Made by a program: the position numbers and the translations under genes | Part shown: piece after piece, positions 19,826 to 30,303 of the stretch | Layout of the letters: every line of letters begins with the position of its first letter | How positions within the stretch are numbered: position 1 is the first letter of the stretch | Source of the DNA: Rhodococcus rhodochrous | Lineage (GTDB): Bacteria > Actinomycetota > Actinomycetes > Mycobacteriales > Mycobacteriaceae | Direction of reading: 5' to 3' | Length of the DNA: 64,000 bases | Assembly (NCBI RefSeq): GCF_900187265.1 | Contig: NZ_LT906450.1 | Span: 3,835,444-3,899,443, forward strand | The notes under the pieces: generated by a model | The model's database searches: none | What the model was told of the DNA's origin: nothing | Seen by the model: only the letters and a program-made list of their open reading frames with translations

Positions 19826-21493
19826 TCACCGGACCCCGTCTGCTCCGGCCGCCTCGAGCAGCGCGATCGCCTGCTCGCGCATCTCCACCTTGCGGACCTT
19901 TCCGGTCACCGTCATCGGGAACTCGTCGACCACGTGCACGTAACGCGGGATCTTGTAGTGGGCGAGTTTCCCGGTGCAGAACGCCCGGAGCGACTCGGCG
20001 TCGAGCGGCGCCGCGCCCTCGCGCATCCGGATCCACGCCATCAGTTCCTCGCCGTACTTCGTGTCGGGCACGCCGACCACCTGGGCGTCGAGGATGTCCG
20101 GGTGGGTGTAGAGGAATTCCTCGATCTCGCGGGGGTAGATGTTCTCCCCACCCCGGATGACCATGTCCTTGATCCGGCCCGTCACCGAGACGTACCCGTC
20201 CTCGTCCATGACTCCGATGTCGCCGGTGTGCATCCATCGGGCCGCGTCGATCGCCTCGGCGGTCTTGTCGGGCTGATCCCAGTAGCCGAGCATCACCGAG
20301 TAACCGCGGGTGCACAGTTCGCCGGGTTCGCCGCGCGGCACCGTCAGTCCGGTGACGGGGTCGACGACCTTGACCTCGAGATGCGGGCCGACACGACCGA
20401 CGGTGCTCACGCGCCGCTCGATGCTGTCGTCGCTGCGGGTCTGCGTCGAGACCGGGGAGGTCTCGGTCATGCCGTAGCAGATGGACACCTCGCTCATGCC
20501 CATCCGGTCGATGACCTGCTTCATCACCTCCACCGGGCACGGTGATCCCGCCATGATGCCGGTGCGCAGGCTCGACAGGTCGTAGTTGTCGAATCCCGGG
20601 TCGGCCAGTTCGGCGATGAACATCGTCGGCACGCCGTACAGCGACGTGCACTTCTCCTCGGCGACGGCGCTCAGCGTCGCGGTGGGATCGAAGCCCGGCG
20701 CCGGCAGCACGATGGTCGCGCCGTGGCTCGTGCACGCGAGATTGCCCATCGTCATCCCGAAGCAGTGGTACAGCGGGACGGGGATGCAGACCCGGTCGCG
20801 TTCGGTGTAGTGGCACAGCTCGCCGACGAAGAAACCGTTGTTGAGCACGTTGTGGTGACTGAGGGTGGCGCCCTTGGGGAAACCGGTGGTGCCCGAGGTG
20901 TACTGGATGTTGATCGGATCGTCGGGCGACAACGAGGCCTGGGCCGCGTCGAGCGGTGCCCGGTCCTCGGTGAGCGCGGCGCGGCCGGAGTCGACGAGTT
21001 CGTCCCACCGCGGCGAGTCGAGCAGGACGACGTCCTCGAGGTCGGGACAGTTGGGCCGCACGGTCTCGATCATCTGCGCGTAGTCGGAGGTCTTGAACGT
21101 CGGGGCGGACACCAGCATCCGCACACCGGCCTGCTCGAGGACGTACTGCAGCTCGTGCGAGCGGTAGGCGGGGTTGATGTTGACGAGGATCGCTCCGATC
21201 TTCGCGGTCGCGTACTGCACGAGCACCCACTGCCAGCAGTTGGGTGCCCAGATGCCGACGCGGTCGCCCTTGGTGATGCCCGCCCGCAGCATACCGAGCG
21301 CGAGCGTGTCGACGTCCGCGACGAATTCGCTGTAGCTCCAGCGCTTTCCGGCGGCGGAATCGACGAGCGCCTCACGGTCGCCGAAGCGGGCGGCGGTGCG
21401 GTCGAGGTTGTCGCCGATGGTGTCGCCGAGCAGCGGGACGTCCCAGGCACCCTGGGCGTAGCTGGGCAGACGGTCGACGTCGAGGCCGGACAT
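19826..21493 (-). CDS. Medium/long-chain-type acyl-CoA synthetase (AMP-forming)
   Basis: 555 residues. The ATP/AMP-binding motif [18 protein letters not shown], the acyl pocket stretch [13 protein letters not shown], the A5-like CYGMTETSP and the catalytic-lysine motif [13 protein letters not shown] are all present. This combination is typical of the acyl-CoA synthetase group that activates fatty or branched acids in actinobacteria. The exact substrate cannot be read from the sequence. The ATG at 21493 has AAGGAG 6 nt upstream. The same-direction MHS transporter gene lies upstream with a 141-bp gap, so the pair could import and activate a carboxylic acid (inference). Confidence 0.85.
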   Translation of the reverse strand: MSGLDVDRLPSYAQGAWDVPLLGDTIGDNLDRTAARFGDREALVDSAAGKRWSYSEFVADVDTLALGMLRAGITKGDRVGIWAPNCWQWVLVQYATAKIGAILVNINPAYRSHELQYVLEQAGVRMLVSAPTFKTSDYAQMIETVRPNCPDLEDVVLLDSPRWDELVDSGRAALTEDRAPLDAAQASLSPDDPINIQYTSGTTGFPKGATLSHHNVLNNGFFVGELCHYTERDRVCIPVPLYHCFGMTMGNLACTSHGATIVLPAPGFDPTATLSAVAEEKCTSLYGVPTMFIAELADPGFDNYDLSSLRTGIMAGSPCPVEVMKQVIDRMGMSEVSICYGMTETSPVSTQTRSDDSIERRVSTVGRVGPHLEVKVVDPVTGLTVPRGEPGELCTRGYSVMLGYWDQPDKTAEAIDAARWMHTGDIGVMDEDGYVSVTGRIKDMVIRGGENIYPREIEEFLYTHPDILDAQVVGVPDTKYGEELMAWIRMREGAAPLDAESLRAFCTGKLAHYKIPRYVHVVDEFPMTVTGKVRKVEMREQAIALLEAAGADGVR

Positions 21494-21634
21494 CGCATTC
21501 TCCTTCACGAGACGGGGATACGGCTGTGGTGGCGGTCGTCGGGCTGCTGCCGGACGACCGCCACCGGGGGTGGATCGGGGTGGAACGGATCCACCGGGTG
21601 TGGATCGGTGCGCGACGGATCCGCCTACTGCGGA

Positions 21635-23035
21635 TCAGAGAGCCCGGTCGCGGGTCTCCACGAGCGCGGCGGTGCAGACCAGGCTCACGAGGCCGATCGC
21701 GGCCAGCATGATCCCGATCGCGATACCGCCGTAGGAGGCGGCGAGCGGTGCGGCGATCATCGGCGGGATGGCGCCGCCGAGGACACCGGCGAAGTTGTAG
21801 CCCAGACCGGCACCGGTGTAGCGGTAGCGGGTCGCGAACATCTCGGGCAGCAGTGCTCCGCACGGTCCGTAGGCGATACCGAAGATCGCGAGGGTGATCA
21901 TCATCCCGAGCACGAACGCGATCGGTGAGCCGGTGTCGAGGAGCGGGAACAACACCAGTGCCCAGACCACGGAGAAGGCGCACGAGACCATGATGACCTT
22001 CTTGCGCCCGAAGCGGTCGGAATACAGCGCGGACAGCACGATCGCGAGACCGAAGACGAGCGACGAGGCGATGCCCACCATCAGGACGAACGGCCGATCG
22101 AATCCCAGCTTGGAGGTCGCGTAGCTGGTCAGGTAGGCCGTGCCCATGTAGAAGAAGGCGAACATGATGGCCAGCGCGCCGCCGGCGAGGAAGATCTCCT
22201 TGGCCTGGTAGCGCAACGCGTCGAGGAAGGGCAGCCGGCGCGGGGCCTCGATCTCGGCGGCCGGGGCGCTACGGCGGGCTTCCTGCTCCGCACGAAAGAC
22301 AGGAGTCTCTTCGATGGCGAGGCGCATGTAGAGGCCGATGCCGACGAGAACGATGCTGAGCAGGAACGGGATCCGCCAACCGTAGTTCAGGAAGGCGTCG
22401 TTGGTGTCGCCGAGGGCGAGACCGGTGAACAGGAAGGTTCCGCTCGACAGGGCAAAGGCGATGGCGGGACCGAGCTGCGGGAACATCGCGTACAGACCGC
22501 GTTGACCCGGTGGCGCGTATTCGGCGGTGAGCAGGGTCGCGCCGGCCCACTCACCGCCCACTGCGAAGCCCTGGGCGAATCGCAACAGCACGAGGATGAT
22601 CGGGGCGGCGACACCGATGGTCTCGGCGCCGGGCAGAAGGCCGATGAGCAGGGTGGAGATACCCATCAGCAGCAGCGTGGAGATCAGCGTCTTCTTGCGT
22701 CCGATGCGATCACCGAAGTGCCCGAACAGCATTGCGCCCACGGGGCGGGCGATGAAGGCGACGGCGAAGGTCGCGAAGGAGGCGACGGTACCCGCGGTCG
22801 ATCCGAGCGCGGGGAAGAAGACCGTCGGGAAGACGAGCGCTGCGGCGGTGCCGTAGATGAAGAAGTCGTAGAACTCGATCGTCGTACCCATGCAGCTGGC
22901 GACGGCGACGCGCCGGATGCCGGGCCCTTCCTTCGAGGGTCCCGCGTGGCGGGGTGTGGATGGATCGGGACGCGAACGTCCCACCGGTCCGGCGACGGGG
23001 GGTTCGGCAGCCCCCGGGGTCGACACACTGGTCAC
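21635..23035 (-). CDS. MHS-family major facilitator transporter (metabolite:H+ symporter)
   Basis: 466 residues with twelve likely membrane segments. The MHS signatures are visible: GTTIEFYDFFIYGTAAAL at the first helix, GHFGDRIGRKKTL in the loop after helix 2 and RFAQGFAVGGEWAGA in helix 4. Family members carry proline/betaine, shikimate, citrate, alpha-ketoglutarate and other carboxylates; the substrate here is unknown. The GTG start at 23035 follows GGAGGA by 5 nt. The 30-residue N-terminal tail is rich in Pro, Gly and Ser. It lies downstream of a large hairpin that may isolate or attenuate it. Confidence 0.88.
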   Translation of the reverse strand: MTSVSTPGAAEPPVAGPVGRSRPDPSTPRHAGPSKEGPGIRRVAVASCMGTTIEFYDFFIYGTAAALVFPTVFFPALGSTAGTVASFATFAVAFIARPVGAMLFGHFGDRIGRKKTLISTLLLMGISTLLIGLLPGAETIGVAAPIILVLLRFAQGFAVGGEWAGATLLTAEYAPPGQRGLYAMFPQLGPAIAFALSSGTFLFTGLALGDTNDAFLNYGWRIPFLLSIVLVGIGLYMRLAIEETPVFRAEQEARRSAPAAEIEAPRRLPFLDALRYQAKEIFLAGGALAIMFAFFYMGTAYLTSYATSKLGFDRPFVLMVGIASSLVFGLAIVLSALYSDRFGRKKVIMVSCAFSVVWALVLFPLLDTGSPIAFVLGMMITLAIFGIAYGPCGALLPEMFATRYRYTGAGLGYNFAGVLGGAIPPMIAAPLAASYGGIAIGIMLAAIGLVSLVCTAALVETRDRAL

Positions 23036-23100
23036 GTGAGTCCTCCGTTGTCCGTTCGAACCGCGGGCGTGATCGCCTCGGCGGATGAACGAAAACGTAG

Positions 23101-23156
23101 TGATGCCGGTCACCCCCTCACCACCCCCGAAAGGGGGGTAGGGGTGACCGGCATCA
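23101..23156 (-). terminator. Exceptionally long inverted repeat with GAAA loop
   Basis: A 16-bp perfect outer stem (TGATGCCGGTCACCCC with GGGGTGACCGGCATCA) encloses an inner stem of five C-G pairs capped by GAAA. On the minus strand the hairpin is followed a few bases later by CGTTTTCG. It lies 27 bp after the stop of the 23183-23731 gene and 66 bp before the MHS transporter start. It fits a strong terminator; an operator or attenuator role for the transporter is also possible. Confidence 0.75.
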
Positions 23157-23182
23157 CATAGTGTACCAAACGAACGAAATTG

Positions 23183-23731
23183 TCAGCGGCCGGCGGCGCC
23201 CGCGATCTCTTGGCGCATCTCGCCCCACACGGAGGCGTAGGAGTCGATGTTGGCGGCCGTGGCCCACGCCAGCGAGCCGCCCTTGATCTTCTCCAGGGCC
23301 TCGGCGAACAGGTCCTGGTAGCGCGACAGGCGCGGCACGAACGCCGACACGTCGTCGAACAGACTCTGTGCCCGGCGGTCGAGGTCGATGAGGCCGTCGA
23401 CGAATCCGTCGGCGTCCGCGTTCTCGAGGAGCGTGTTCAGCTCTTCGTCGAGCGGGAGGAACTGGTCGTAGAGCTCCGAGATCGAATCCTCGTCGATGGA
23501 GACCCGCTCGGCGTCGAGCTGATCGTTCAGCTCGGAGACACCCTTGTCGCTGAGACTGATTCCGCCGTCGTTCTCCGACGCCTTGCCCTGCTCGAGGAGT
23601 GCGGCCACTGCGGCCTGGCCGGCCGCCACCGACACCCCGAGGTGCGCGGCGAGCACCTCGGCCGTGACCTGCTTCTTCAGACGCACCGTCTGCAGCAGTG
23701 CCAGTTCGTCCACGTTGCCTGCGAAGGCCAT
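23183..23731 (-). CDS. Hypothetical protein with winged-helix-like N-terminus
   Basis: 182 residues, acidic, with no signal peptide or membrane segment. Residues about 8-70 (LALLQTVRLKKQVTAEVLAAHLGV ... LLEQGKASENDGGISLSDKG) look like a small helix-turn-helix/winged-helix fold. The rest is helical and Asp/Glu-rich. The ATG at 23731 is selected over 23818 because GAGGAG lies 5 nt upstream. I do not recognise the family. It is last in its direction before the long hairpin, so it probably has its own transcript or ends that of DUF779. Confidence 0.75.
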   Translation of the reverse strand: MAFAGNVDELALLQTVRLKKQVTAEVLAAHLGVSVAAGQAAVAALLEQGKASENDGGISLSDKGVSELNDQLDAERVSIDEDSISELYDQFLPLDEELNTLLENADADGFVDGLIDLDRRAQSLFDDVSAFVPRLSRYQDLFAEALEKIKGGSLAWATAANIDSYASVWGEMRQEIAGAAGR

Positions 23732-23864
23732 GCCCACTCCTCGTCGCACCCGCCGGGCGCCCACGTCGTCGTCCGGAATCCGGACGGATTCCGTCCCGAT
23801 TCTGACGCACACCGGCAACCGGCAGGTGAGTCACCCTCCTCCCGATGGGATCACGCAGATGCGA

Positions 23865-24389
23865 TCACGGGGACAGGCCGGGCACCGGGCACGCGTCGGC
23901 GGCCTCGGCGACCACGGTGGGCACATCGGACACGGCGGGCTCCACGCCGGCCTCCCGGTCCCGCCCGGTGAGCGGCCGGTCGGCTTCCAGGAGGGCCAGT
24001 TCGTCGGGGGTGAATGCGCGCCCCCTGCTGAGGAACCGCACCCCCTCCGGACTTTCGAGACTGAACCCGGAGCCGCGTCCGGGCACCACGTCGAGGACGA
24101 GACAGGTGTGCTTCCACGCCTCGAACTGCGAACCGGAGATCCACACCGGCACGGCGTCGGCGCCGACCGGCGGATCGGAGCGGGTCTCCCCTGCCCCGAG
24201 ACGCAGGTCGAGGACTCCGAGGAGCACGTCGCGGTCACCGACGACGAAATCGCCGTCGGGATAACACATCGGCGCGGAGCCGTCGCAGCATCCGCCGGAC
24301 TGGTGCATCATGAGCGGTCCGTTGCGCTGCGCGAGACGGCGCAGCAGGGCGACGGCATCGACGGTCGCCACGATTCGCGGGACGGTCAC
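23865..24389 (-). CDS. DUF779 protein, partner of aldehyde dehydrogenase
   Basis: 174 residues with the DUF779 pattern: HQSGGCCDGSAPMCYPDGDF near residue 35, then GQFEAWKHTxL-like SQFEAWKHTCLVLDVVPGRGSGFSLESPEG. The clustered Cys and His residues suggest metal or redox chemistry, but the function is not established. In actinobacteria this family commonly sits directly beside ExaC/ThcA-type aldehyde dehydrogenases, as it does here (94 bp downstream of thcA). The GTG at 24389 has GGAAAGG upstream. The C-terminal 40 residues (after PLTGRDREAG) are a variable extension. Confidence 0.88.
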   Translation of the reverse strand: MTVPRIVATVDAVALLRRLAQRNGPLMMHQSGGCCDGSAPMCYPDGDFVVGDRDVLLGVLDLRLGAGETRSDPPVGADAVPVWISGSQFEAWKHTCLVLDVVPGRGSGFSLESPEGVRFLSRGRAFTPDELALLEADRPLTGRDREAGVEPAVSDVPTVVAEAADACPVPGLSP

Positions 24390-24482
24390 AGGCCTGCCTT
24401 TCCGTTGGGGTGCACGATGTTCCGAGCGTATGGCAACGGCGCCTGCCACGTCGTGCGGACGTGACAGGCGCCGAAGTTCGGA

Positions 24483-26006
24483 TCAGAAGAAGCCCTGTGC
24501 CTTGGGGGCGTAGGACACCAGGAGGTTCTTCGTCTGCTGGTAGTGGTCGAGCATCATGTGGTGGTTCTCGCGGCCGATGCCGGACTGCTTGTAACCACCG
24601 AAAGCCGCGTGCGCGGGGTACTGGTGGTAGGTGTTCGTCCACACCCGGCCGGCCTGGATGGCGCGACCGGCACGGTAGGCGACGCCACCGTCGCGGGACC
24701 ACACACCGGCACCGAGACCGTAGAGGGTGTCGTTGGCGATCGAGATCGCATCGTCGAAATCGCTGAAGGACGTCACGGACACGACCGGGCCGAAGATCTC
24801 CTCCTGGAAGATGCGCATCTTGTTGTCGCCTTGGAAGATCGTCGGCTGCACGTAGTAGCCGCCCGAGAGGTCGCCGCCGAGATCGGCGCGCTCACCACCG
24901 GTGATGACCTTGGCACCCTCGCTCTTGCCGATCTCGATGTACGACAGGATCTTCTCGAGCTGGTCGTTCGAGGCCTGAGCGCCGATCATCGTGTCGGTGT
25001 CGAGCGGATCGCCCTGGCGGACGGCCTTGGTGCGGACCGCGGCGAGCGAGAGGAAGTCGTCGAAGATGTCCTGCTGGATCAGCGCACGCGACGGGCACGT
25101 GCACACCTCACCCTGGTTGAGGGCGAACATCGTGAAGCCTTCGAGCGCCTTGTCCTGGTAGTCGTCGTTCGCCGACAGCACGTCGGAGAAGAAGATGTTC
25201 GGGCTCTTGCCACCGAGTTCGAGGGTGACCGGGATCAGGTTCTGCGAGGCGTACTGCATGATCAGCCGGCCGGTGGTGGTCTCACCGGTGAACGCGATCT
25301 TGCGGATGCGCGGGCTCGACGCGAGCGGCTTGCCCGCCTCCACACCGAAACCGTTGACGATGTTGACCACGCCGGGCGGCAGCAGGTCGCCGATGATCGA
25401 GATCAGGTGCAGGATCGACGCCGGGGTCTGCTCGGCGGGCTTGAGGACCACCGCGTTGCCGGCGGCCAGGGCCGGCGCGAGCTTCCACACGGCCATGAGG
25501 ATCGGGAAGTTCCACGGGATGATCTGGCCGACGACGCCGAGCGGCTCGTGGAAGTGGTAGGCGACCGTCTCGGAGTTGATCTCGGAGATCGAACCCTCCT
25601 GCGCGCGAATGGCTCCCGCGAAGTAGCGGAAGTGGTCGATCGCGAGCGGGATGTCGGCGTTGAGGGTCTCGCGGATGGGCTTGCCGTTGTCCCACGACTC
25701 GGCGAGGGCGATCGACTCGAGGTTCTCCTCGATGCGGTCGGCGATCTTGTTGAGGATCACCGCGCGTTCGGCGGGCGAGGTCTTCCCCCAGGCCGGTGCG
25801 GCGGCGTGGGCTGCGTCGAGCGCGAGTTCGATGTCCTCTTCGGTGCCGCGAGCGACCTCGGTGAACACCTGGCCGGTGACGGGGGTGACGTTCTCGAAGT
25901 ACTCCCCCTTCACCGGCGGCACCCACTGGCCGCCGATCCAGTTGTCGTACCGGGACCGGAAGGACATGAGGGCGTCGGGCGAACCGGGACGGGCGTACAC
26001 GGTCAT
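24483..26006 (-). CDS. thcA: NAD-dependent aldehyde dehydrogenase, ThcA/ExaC type
   Basis: 507 residues, matching the length of Rhodococcus ThcA. Visible motifs are [28 protein letters not shown], the general-base motif [12 protein letters not shown] and the catalytic cysteine in [13 protein letters not shown]. It oxidises short aldehydes such as acetaldehyde to acids with NAD in the cytosol. The second Met (26006) is preferred over 26012: GGAG lies 6 nt upstream and the known family starts MTVYARPG. It is followed by DUF779 and preceded by a GAF-type regulator. It is the natural second step after the ThcE-type alcohol dehydrogenase at 52.5-53.7 kb. Confidence 0.92.
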   Translation of the reverse strand: MTVYARPGSPDALMSFRSRYDNWIGGQWVPPVKGEYFENVTPVTGQVFTEVARGTEEDIELALDAAHAAAPAWGKTSPAERAVILNKIADRIEENLESIALAESWDNGKPIRETLNADIPLAIDHFRYFAGAIRAQEGSISEINSETVAYHFHEPLGVVGQIIPWNFPILMAVWKLAPALAAGNAVVLKPAEQTPASILHLISIIGDLLPPGVVNIVNGFGVEAGKPLASSPRIRKIAFTGETTTGRLIMQYASQNLIPVTLELGGKSPNIFFSDVLSANDDYQDKALEGFTMFALNQGEVCTCPSRALIQQDIFDDFLSLAAVRTKAVRQGDPLDTDTMIGAQASNDQLEKILSYIEIGKSEGAKVITGGERADLGGDLSGGYYVQPTIFQGDNKMRIFQEEIFGPVVSVTSFSDFDDAISIANDTLYGLGAGVWSRDGGVAYRAGRAIQAGRVWTNTYHQYPAHAAFGGYKQSGIGRENHHMMLDHYQQTKNLLVSYAPKAQGFF

Positions 26007-26072
26007 GTGCATCTCCTGCAGCGTCGAGCGGTCGGTATGTGATCCGGAACACTACGAACGCGAGGGTTGCAA

Positions 26073-27371
26073 CTACGTTGCGAGCTGCCTGTCCAATCGG
26101 GTCAATGTGGCATCGACCTGCGCGAAGCGGGGCGACCGAGGATCGATCGATGCCCGGTAGGCCGCCCAGGCGGTGATGTCCTCGCGACCGTGGACGGACG
26201 AGGTCCATTGCGCGAGCAGATGCTCCTCGCCGCAGCGCAACAGCGCCGCCCGCACGCCCGAGCGGAGTTCGTCGCGGATCTCCTCGATGCCCGGCGCCAC
26301 CGATCCGGGCAGGATCTCCCCGGTACAGAGGCGGACCGCCGAGGCCACGTCGCCGCGGTCGAGTGCGCGACGCACGTCCGCGACATCGGTGTCGAGCGTG
26401 GTGAGCAGCCGGTAGGGCCGCGATCCGAGGTGTTCGGCCCCGAGCACCTTGCGCAGGCGCGACATCTCGGCGCGGATGGTCACCGAGTCGAGTTCGTTCT
26501 CGTCGAGCAGCATCGCGAGCCGGTCGGAGCTCAGGCCCTCGGGATGATCGGCGAGGATCAGCAGGATCTCGGCGTGCCGGCGGGACAGGCCGACGCGTTC
26601 GCCTCCGCGGTGCAGGGCGGGCCGCCCGGCGCCGATCGTCTCGATGCGCGGCGTCGCCGAGGGGAACAGCGGGCGGCCGCTCAAGGCATGCAACCGCAGT
26701 TCGGCCTCCGCCGCCGCGACCGTCGCGCGGACGAGTTGCAGGACCTCGGGCGCGGCGACCCGATGCCCACCGGTGATGTCGATGGCACCGAGGACCCGGC
26801 CGCTGGTGGGGTCGTGCACGGGAGCAGCCGAACAACTCCATTCGTGCACCGTGCGGTTGAAATGCTCGGCGCCGAAGATCTGCACCGAATGATCTACGGC
26901 GAGAGCCGTTCCCGGAGCGTTCGTGCCGACGCGGTCCTCGCTCCAGTCGGCCCCTTCGACGAAGCTCATCGACAGGGCGCGGTCGCGCGCGGCGTGATCG
27001 CCCTCGACCCACAGCAGCCGTCCCTGCCCGTCGGTGATGGCGACGAGCAGTCCGCTGTCGGCGGCGTCCTCGACGAGGAGCTTGCGCACCACCGGGCGGA
27101 TCAGCGACATAGGGTGGCCGGCGCGGTACTCCTCGAGGTCGTGCCCGGAGAGCAGTGCGGGTTGTTCGACGACGTCGGGATCGATGCCGCGTTGCAGGCT
27201 CCGACTCCACGAGTCGCGGACCACCGAGCGCACCCCGTCGAGCCGATCCTTGCCGCGTGCGGAGACGAACGTGCCGTGCGCGCGCAGCACCGCACGTGCG
27301 TGCGCGGCCACGTCCGCTCCGGGGTCCAGTGCCACCCAGGGGTTGGTCGTCGCGATTCCACGATCCGTCAT
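26073..27371 (-). CDS. GAF-domain transcriptional regulator of the aldehyde dehydrogenase gene (AcoR-like N-terminus, no AAA+ domain)
   Basis: 432 residues. The N-terminal part (RDSWSRSLQRGIDPD ... LLVAITDGQGRLLW ... GTNAPGTALAVDHSVQIFGAEHF ... CSAAPVHDP) is the GAF sensor region seen in AcoR-like activators. The sigma-54-interacting ATPase is absent. The C-terminus instead has a winged-helix-like segment (LDENELDSVTIRAEMSRLRKVLG ... RPYRLLT). Such proteins are commonly encoded next to ExaC-type aldehyde dehydrogenases in actinobacteria and are thought to activate them in response to alcohol or aldehyde; that role here is inferred. It lies 36 bp after mftG and 66 bp before thcA in the same direction. 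Confidence 0.85.
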   Translation of the reverse strand: MTDRGIATTNPWVALDPGADVAAHARAVLRAHGTFVSARGKDRLDGVRSVVRDSWSRSLQRGIDPDVVEQPALLSGHDLEEYRAGHPMSLIRPVVRKLLVEDAADSGLLVAITDGQGRLLWVEGDHAARDRALSMSFVEGADWSEDRVGTNAPGTALAVDHSVQIFGAEHFNRTVHEWSCSAAPVHDPTSGRVLGAIDITGGHRVAAPEVLQLVRATVAAAEAELRLHALSGRPLFPSATPRIETIGAGRPALHRGGERVGLSRRHAEILLILADHPEGLSSDRLAMLLDENELDSVTIRAEMSRLRKVLGAEHLGSRPYRLLTTLDTDVADVRRALDRGDVASAVRLCTGEILPGSVAPGIEEIRDELRSGVRAALLRCGEEHLLAQWTSSVHGREDITAWAAYRASIDPRSPRFAQVDATLTRLDRQLAT

Positions 27372-27407
27372 GTACCGGCGCCTCCTCCCCCGACACTGTA
27401 GTCGGGA

Positions 27408-28868
27408 TCACACCGTGTGCGGCAGGGCATCCCTCGCGGTCGCGGCGACGCGGTGGGCGAGCATCACCGCGGTGGCATGGGGTCCACGGCTGGGGACCTG
27501 CGGAAACACCGAGGTGTCGACGACGCTCAACCCCTCGATCCCGCGCACGCGGCACCACTCGTCGACCACGGCGTGCTCGTCGTCGCCCATCCGGCACGTT
27601 CCGGACAGGTGCAGCGACGTTCCGAGCGTGCCGCCGCTCGCGTCCACGCTGCCGGCCTCGACGACGCCGGTGGTCGCGGCGAGGAGGTCGGCGGCGAGTC
27701 GGACACCCTCCTCCAGGGCTTGCCGGTCGGCCGGGTCGGTCAGGTATCGGTAGTCGAGCAGGGGTGGACGTCGCGGGTCGCGTTCGTCGAGCACGATGCG
27801 TCCGCGACTGCGTGGGCGCGTCAGGACGACGCCGAGCACCGGATCGGCGATGCCACTGCCGGGGATCGCCGCTCCGAATGCCGCGGTGTACGGGCGCAGT
27901 TCGAGGTTGCCGGTGTGCACGACCGTCTCGAGCAGCACCGTGTGCGACGGGAGACCCGGGCGGAAGCGGTACGGGACGGTGAACTCCGGATGGTCGGAGA
28001 AGTTTCGACCCACCCCGGGAAGGTCGTGCAGCGGCACGATGCCGAGCCGTCGCAGCTCGTCGGCCGGTCCGATCCCGGAGAGCATCAGCAGCTGCGGGGA
28101 CCTCACCGCGCCCGCGGCGACGATCACGTGTCCGGCCGAGATCGTGCGTGGTCCGTCGGGTCCGGCGATCTCGACGCCCGCCGCGCGACCGCCCGACATC
28201 ACGATGCGCGTCGCGGTCGTCCCGCCGGCGATCGTCAGATTCGGCCGGTCCAGGACGGGCGCCAGGTACGCGAGGAACGGACCCACCCTCGTGCCGTCGC
28301 GGAGGTTCGACGGGACCGCACCCACCCCGTCGGGTCCGGGGGCGTTGAGGTCGGCGACCGGTGTGAATCCTGCGTCCTCGGCAGCGTCGACGAAGGCACG
28401 CGAGAGCGGATGCATCCGTTCACGCGGCACCCGGGCGACCGGTATCGGGCCGGAACTTCCGTGCAGGTCGCCGGGGACATCCGCGTCGGTCTCGACGGCC
28501 CGGAAGTACGGCAGTACCTGCTCGTACGACCACGAGGTGGGCCACGACGCGAAGTCGTCGGGTCGCGCACGCACGAAGTAGGCGCCGTTGACCGCGCCGG
28601 AGCCGCCGAGCACCCGGCCTCGCGTCACGGTCGCCTCGACATCCGGAGTCAGCCGTGCGGGAAAGTCTGCGGTCCACGGGCTCTCCGGACCCACCGGAAG
28701 GACGGCGGCATCACGGATCTCGCGCGGAACAGCGGATGCCGATCCGAACGCCGCGCCCTCCTCGAGCAGCAGCACGGTGCGGTCCGGATCGTCGCTGAGC
28801 CCGGCGGCGAGAACGCAGCCGCAGCTTCCGCCGCCGACGATCACCACATCGGCGTGCGCCGGGATCAT
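27408..28868 (-). CDS. mftG: MftG, GMC-family flavoprotein of the mycofactocin system
   Basis: 486 residues. The FAD-binding Rossmann motif VVIVGGGSCGCVLAAGLS is at the N-terminus. GMC signature stretches include GRVLGGSGAVNGAYFVRA and SGIGPADELRRLGI, and the active-site histidine region HLSGTCRMGDDEHAVVD lies near the C-terminus. MftG is reported to link reduced mycofactocin (mycofactocinol) to the respiratory chain. The ATG at 28868 follows the mftF stop by one base, so the two are translationally coupled. It is third in the mftE-F-G unit. Confidence 0.93.
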   Translation of the reverse strand: MIPAHADVVIVGGGSCGCVLAAGLSDDPDRTVLLLEEGAAFGSASAVPREIRDAAVLPVGPESPWTADFPARLTPDVEATVTRGRVLGGSGAVNGAYFVRARPDDFASWPTSWSYEQVLPYFRAVETDADVPGDLHGSSGPIPVARVPRERMHPLSRAFVDAAEDAGFTPVADLNAPGPDGVGAVPSNLRDGTRVGPFLAYLAPVLDRPNLTIAGGTTATRIVMSGGRAAGVEIAGPDGPRTISAGHVIVAAGAVRSPQLLMLSGIGPADELRRLGIVPLHDLPGVGRNFSDHPEFTVPYRFRPGLPSHTVLLETVVHTGNLELRPYTAAFGAAIPGSGIADPVLGVVLTRPRSRGRIVLDERDPRRPPLLDYRYLTDPADRQALEEGVRLAADLLAATTGVVEAGSVDASGGTLGTSLHLSGTCRMGDDEHAVVDEWCRVRGIEGLSVVDTSVFPQVPSRGPHATAVMLAHRVAATARDALPHTV

Positions 28869-28869
28869 G

Positions 28870-30303
28870 TCACTTCCGGATGTCGGGTACGAGCGCGGCC
28901 GCCGTGCGGGCGTCGAGCGCACCCTTCCACAGCCCCGCGCCGTAGGCGAGGTCGTCGAGTCGCTTGTAGAGCAGGTACCGGACGGGATCGAGACCGCCGC
29001 TCTCGCGGTGCGTCTTCCAGTCCCAGATACCTTCGGCCACAGCACAAGCCAGAACCGCTCGACGCACCCGGCGAGAGAACACCGCTGCGACGACCGTCAC
29101 GGGCCAGTAGTGCCGGCACACCGCCGACGCCACCTGCCACAGTCCACCGGCGAATCCCTGGGCCGTGAGCATCCCGGCGATGCGGTCCGGCCGGTCGAGC
29201 TCGGAGAACATCCGTCGCAGCCGCACGAAGGTGGCCACCTGGGTCAGTACCGCTGCGATCACCCCGATGCGGGTGAAACTCGCGATCGCGACGCACGTGA
29301 GGAGCGTCCAGACAGACATCACCATCGGTGGGACGGAACCCGGATGCCGCTCGGCGAGCGGGGCCGCACCGGTTCCGTAGAATGCCTTGCGCGTCAACCA
29401 CGTCCGGAAGCGGGTGCGATGGTCGTGCGCGACCCGCGAGATGGGCTCGTACCGCAACCGCCACCCCGAGGTCTGCAGTCGCCGGCACAGATCGACATCC
29501 TCGGCCACGTGCATCGTCTCGTCGAAACCGCCGCAGGCGACGAGCGCGTCGCGGCGCACGAGCAGCGCCGCGCTCGGCACGTACGAGACCGGACCACCCG
29601 CGACCACGGCGGATTCCCGGCTGCCGAGGTCGAGCGACGAACGTGCGTGCTCGTACTTCGCGAGCGCGCTGCTGTCGGGTTCGAGAGCGACGATGCGCGG
29701 CGCGACGAGAGCGACCGCGGGATCGGTGAAGTGCCCCAGCGATCGTTCGAGCCAGCCGAGTTGCGGGACCACGTCGGAATCGAGGAAAGCAACGAATTCC
29801 GTTGTCACCTGCTGCAATCCGGTGTTCCGGGCCGCTGCGGGACCGCGTGAGGTCTCGTGGCGGATCACCCGGACGCGACCGCGTTCCGGCGCCTCGACCG
29901 GCTTCTCGGAACCGTCGTCGACGACCACGACCTCGTGCCCTTCGACGGCGGCGAGCAAACGCGCGAGGCCGGACGGATTGTCCTTGACGGGGACGACCAC
30001 GGTGACGGCGGAACTCGGCGGCAGCTTCGTCGGGCGTGGGTTCCCGATTCCCGAATCGAGCAGGCGGCGCGCGACCGCGGCGCTCTGCGCGTCGACGACC
30101 TCGACGAAGTCCTCGTCGATCATCGCTGCGGCGGCGGGTGCGAGCTTGAGAATGCGCGTAGGTGATCCTCCGACGAGGACGCGCCCTCCGGCGAAGCTGC
30201 GTACCCGTGCGTCGATGCGCACACCGAAACCGTCGGGGAGCCGGGTCGCCCGGGGCTGTGCCGCCTCCGGGGAGGTCGCCTGTGGAGTGATCGCCCGACT
30301 CAC
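28870..30303 (-). CDS. mftF: MftF, mycofactocin glycosyltransferase
   Basis: 477 residues. A GT-A family 2 core is visible: [35 protein letters not shown], the DxD motif in [13 protein letters not shown], and later [21 protein letters not shown]. The C-terminal third is partly membrane-spanning ([22 protein letters not shown]). MftF adds beta-1,4-linked glucose units to premycofactocin, giving the oligoglycosylated cofactor. The GTG start at 30303 overlaps the mftE stop in a GTGA junction, with GGAAGG upstream. Confidence 0.93.
   Translation of the reverse strand: MSRAITPQATSPEAAQPRATRLPDGFGVRIDARVRSFAGGRVLVGGSPTRILKLAPAAAAMIDEDFVEVVDAQSAAVARRLLDSGIGNPRPTKLPPSSAVTVVVPVKDNPSGLARLLAAVEGHEVVVVDDGSEKPVEAPERGRVRVIRHETSRGPAAARNTGLQQVTTEFVAFLDSDVVPQLGWLERSLGHFTDPAVALVAPRIVALEPDSSALAKYEHARSSLDLGSRESAVVAGGPVSYVPSAALLVRRDALVACGGFDETMHVAEDVDLCRRLQTSGWRLRYEPISRVAHDHRTRFRTWLTRKAFYGTGAAPLAERHPGSVPPMVMSVWTLLTCVAIASFTRIGVIAAVLTQVATFVRLRRMFSELDRPDRIAGMLTAQGFAGGLWQVASAVCRHYWPVTVVAAVFSRRVRRAVLACAVAEGIWDWKTHRESGGLDPVRYLLYKRLDDLAYGAGLWKGALDARTAAALVPDIRK

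Noticed and set aside
26013-26072. Sigma-54 promoter for thcA, suggested by the AcoR-like regulator
   Set aside because: The regulator lacks the AAA+ domain that contacts sigma-54, and no GG-N10-GC element is evident.
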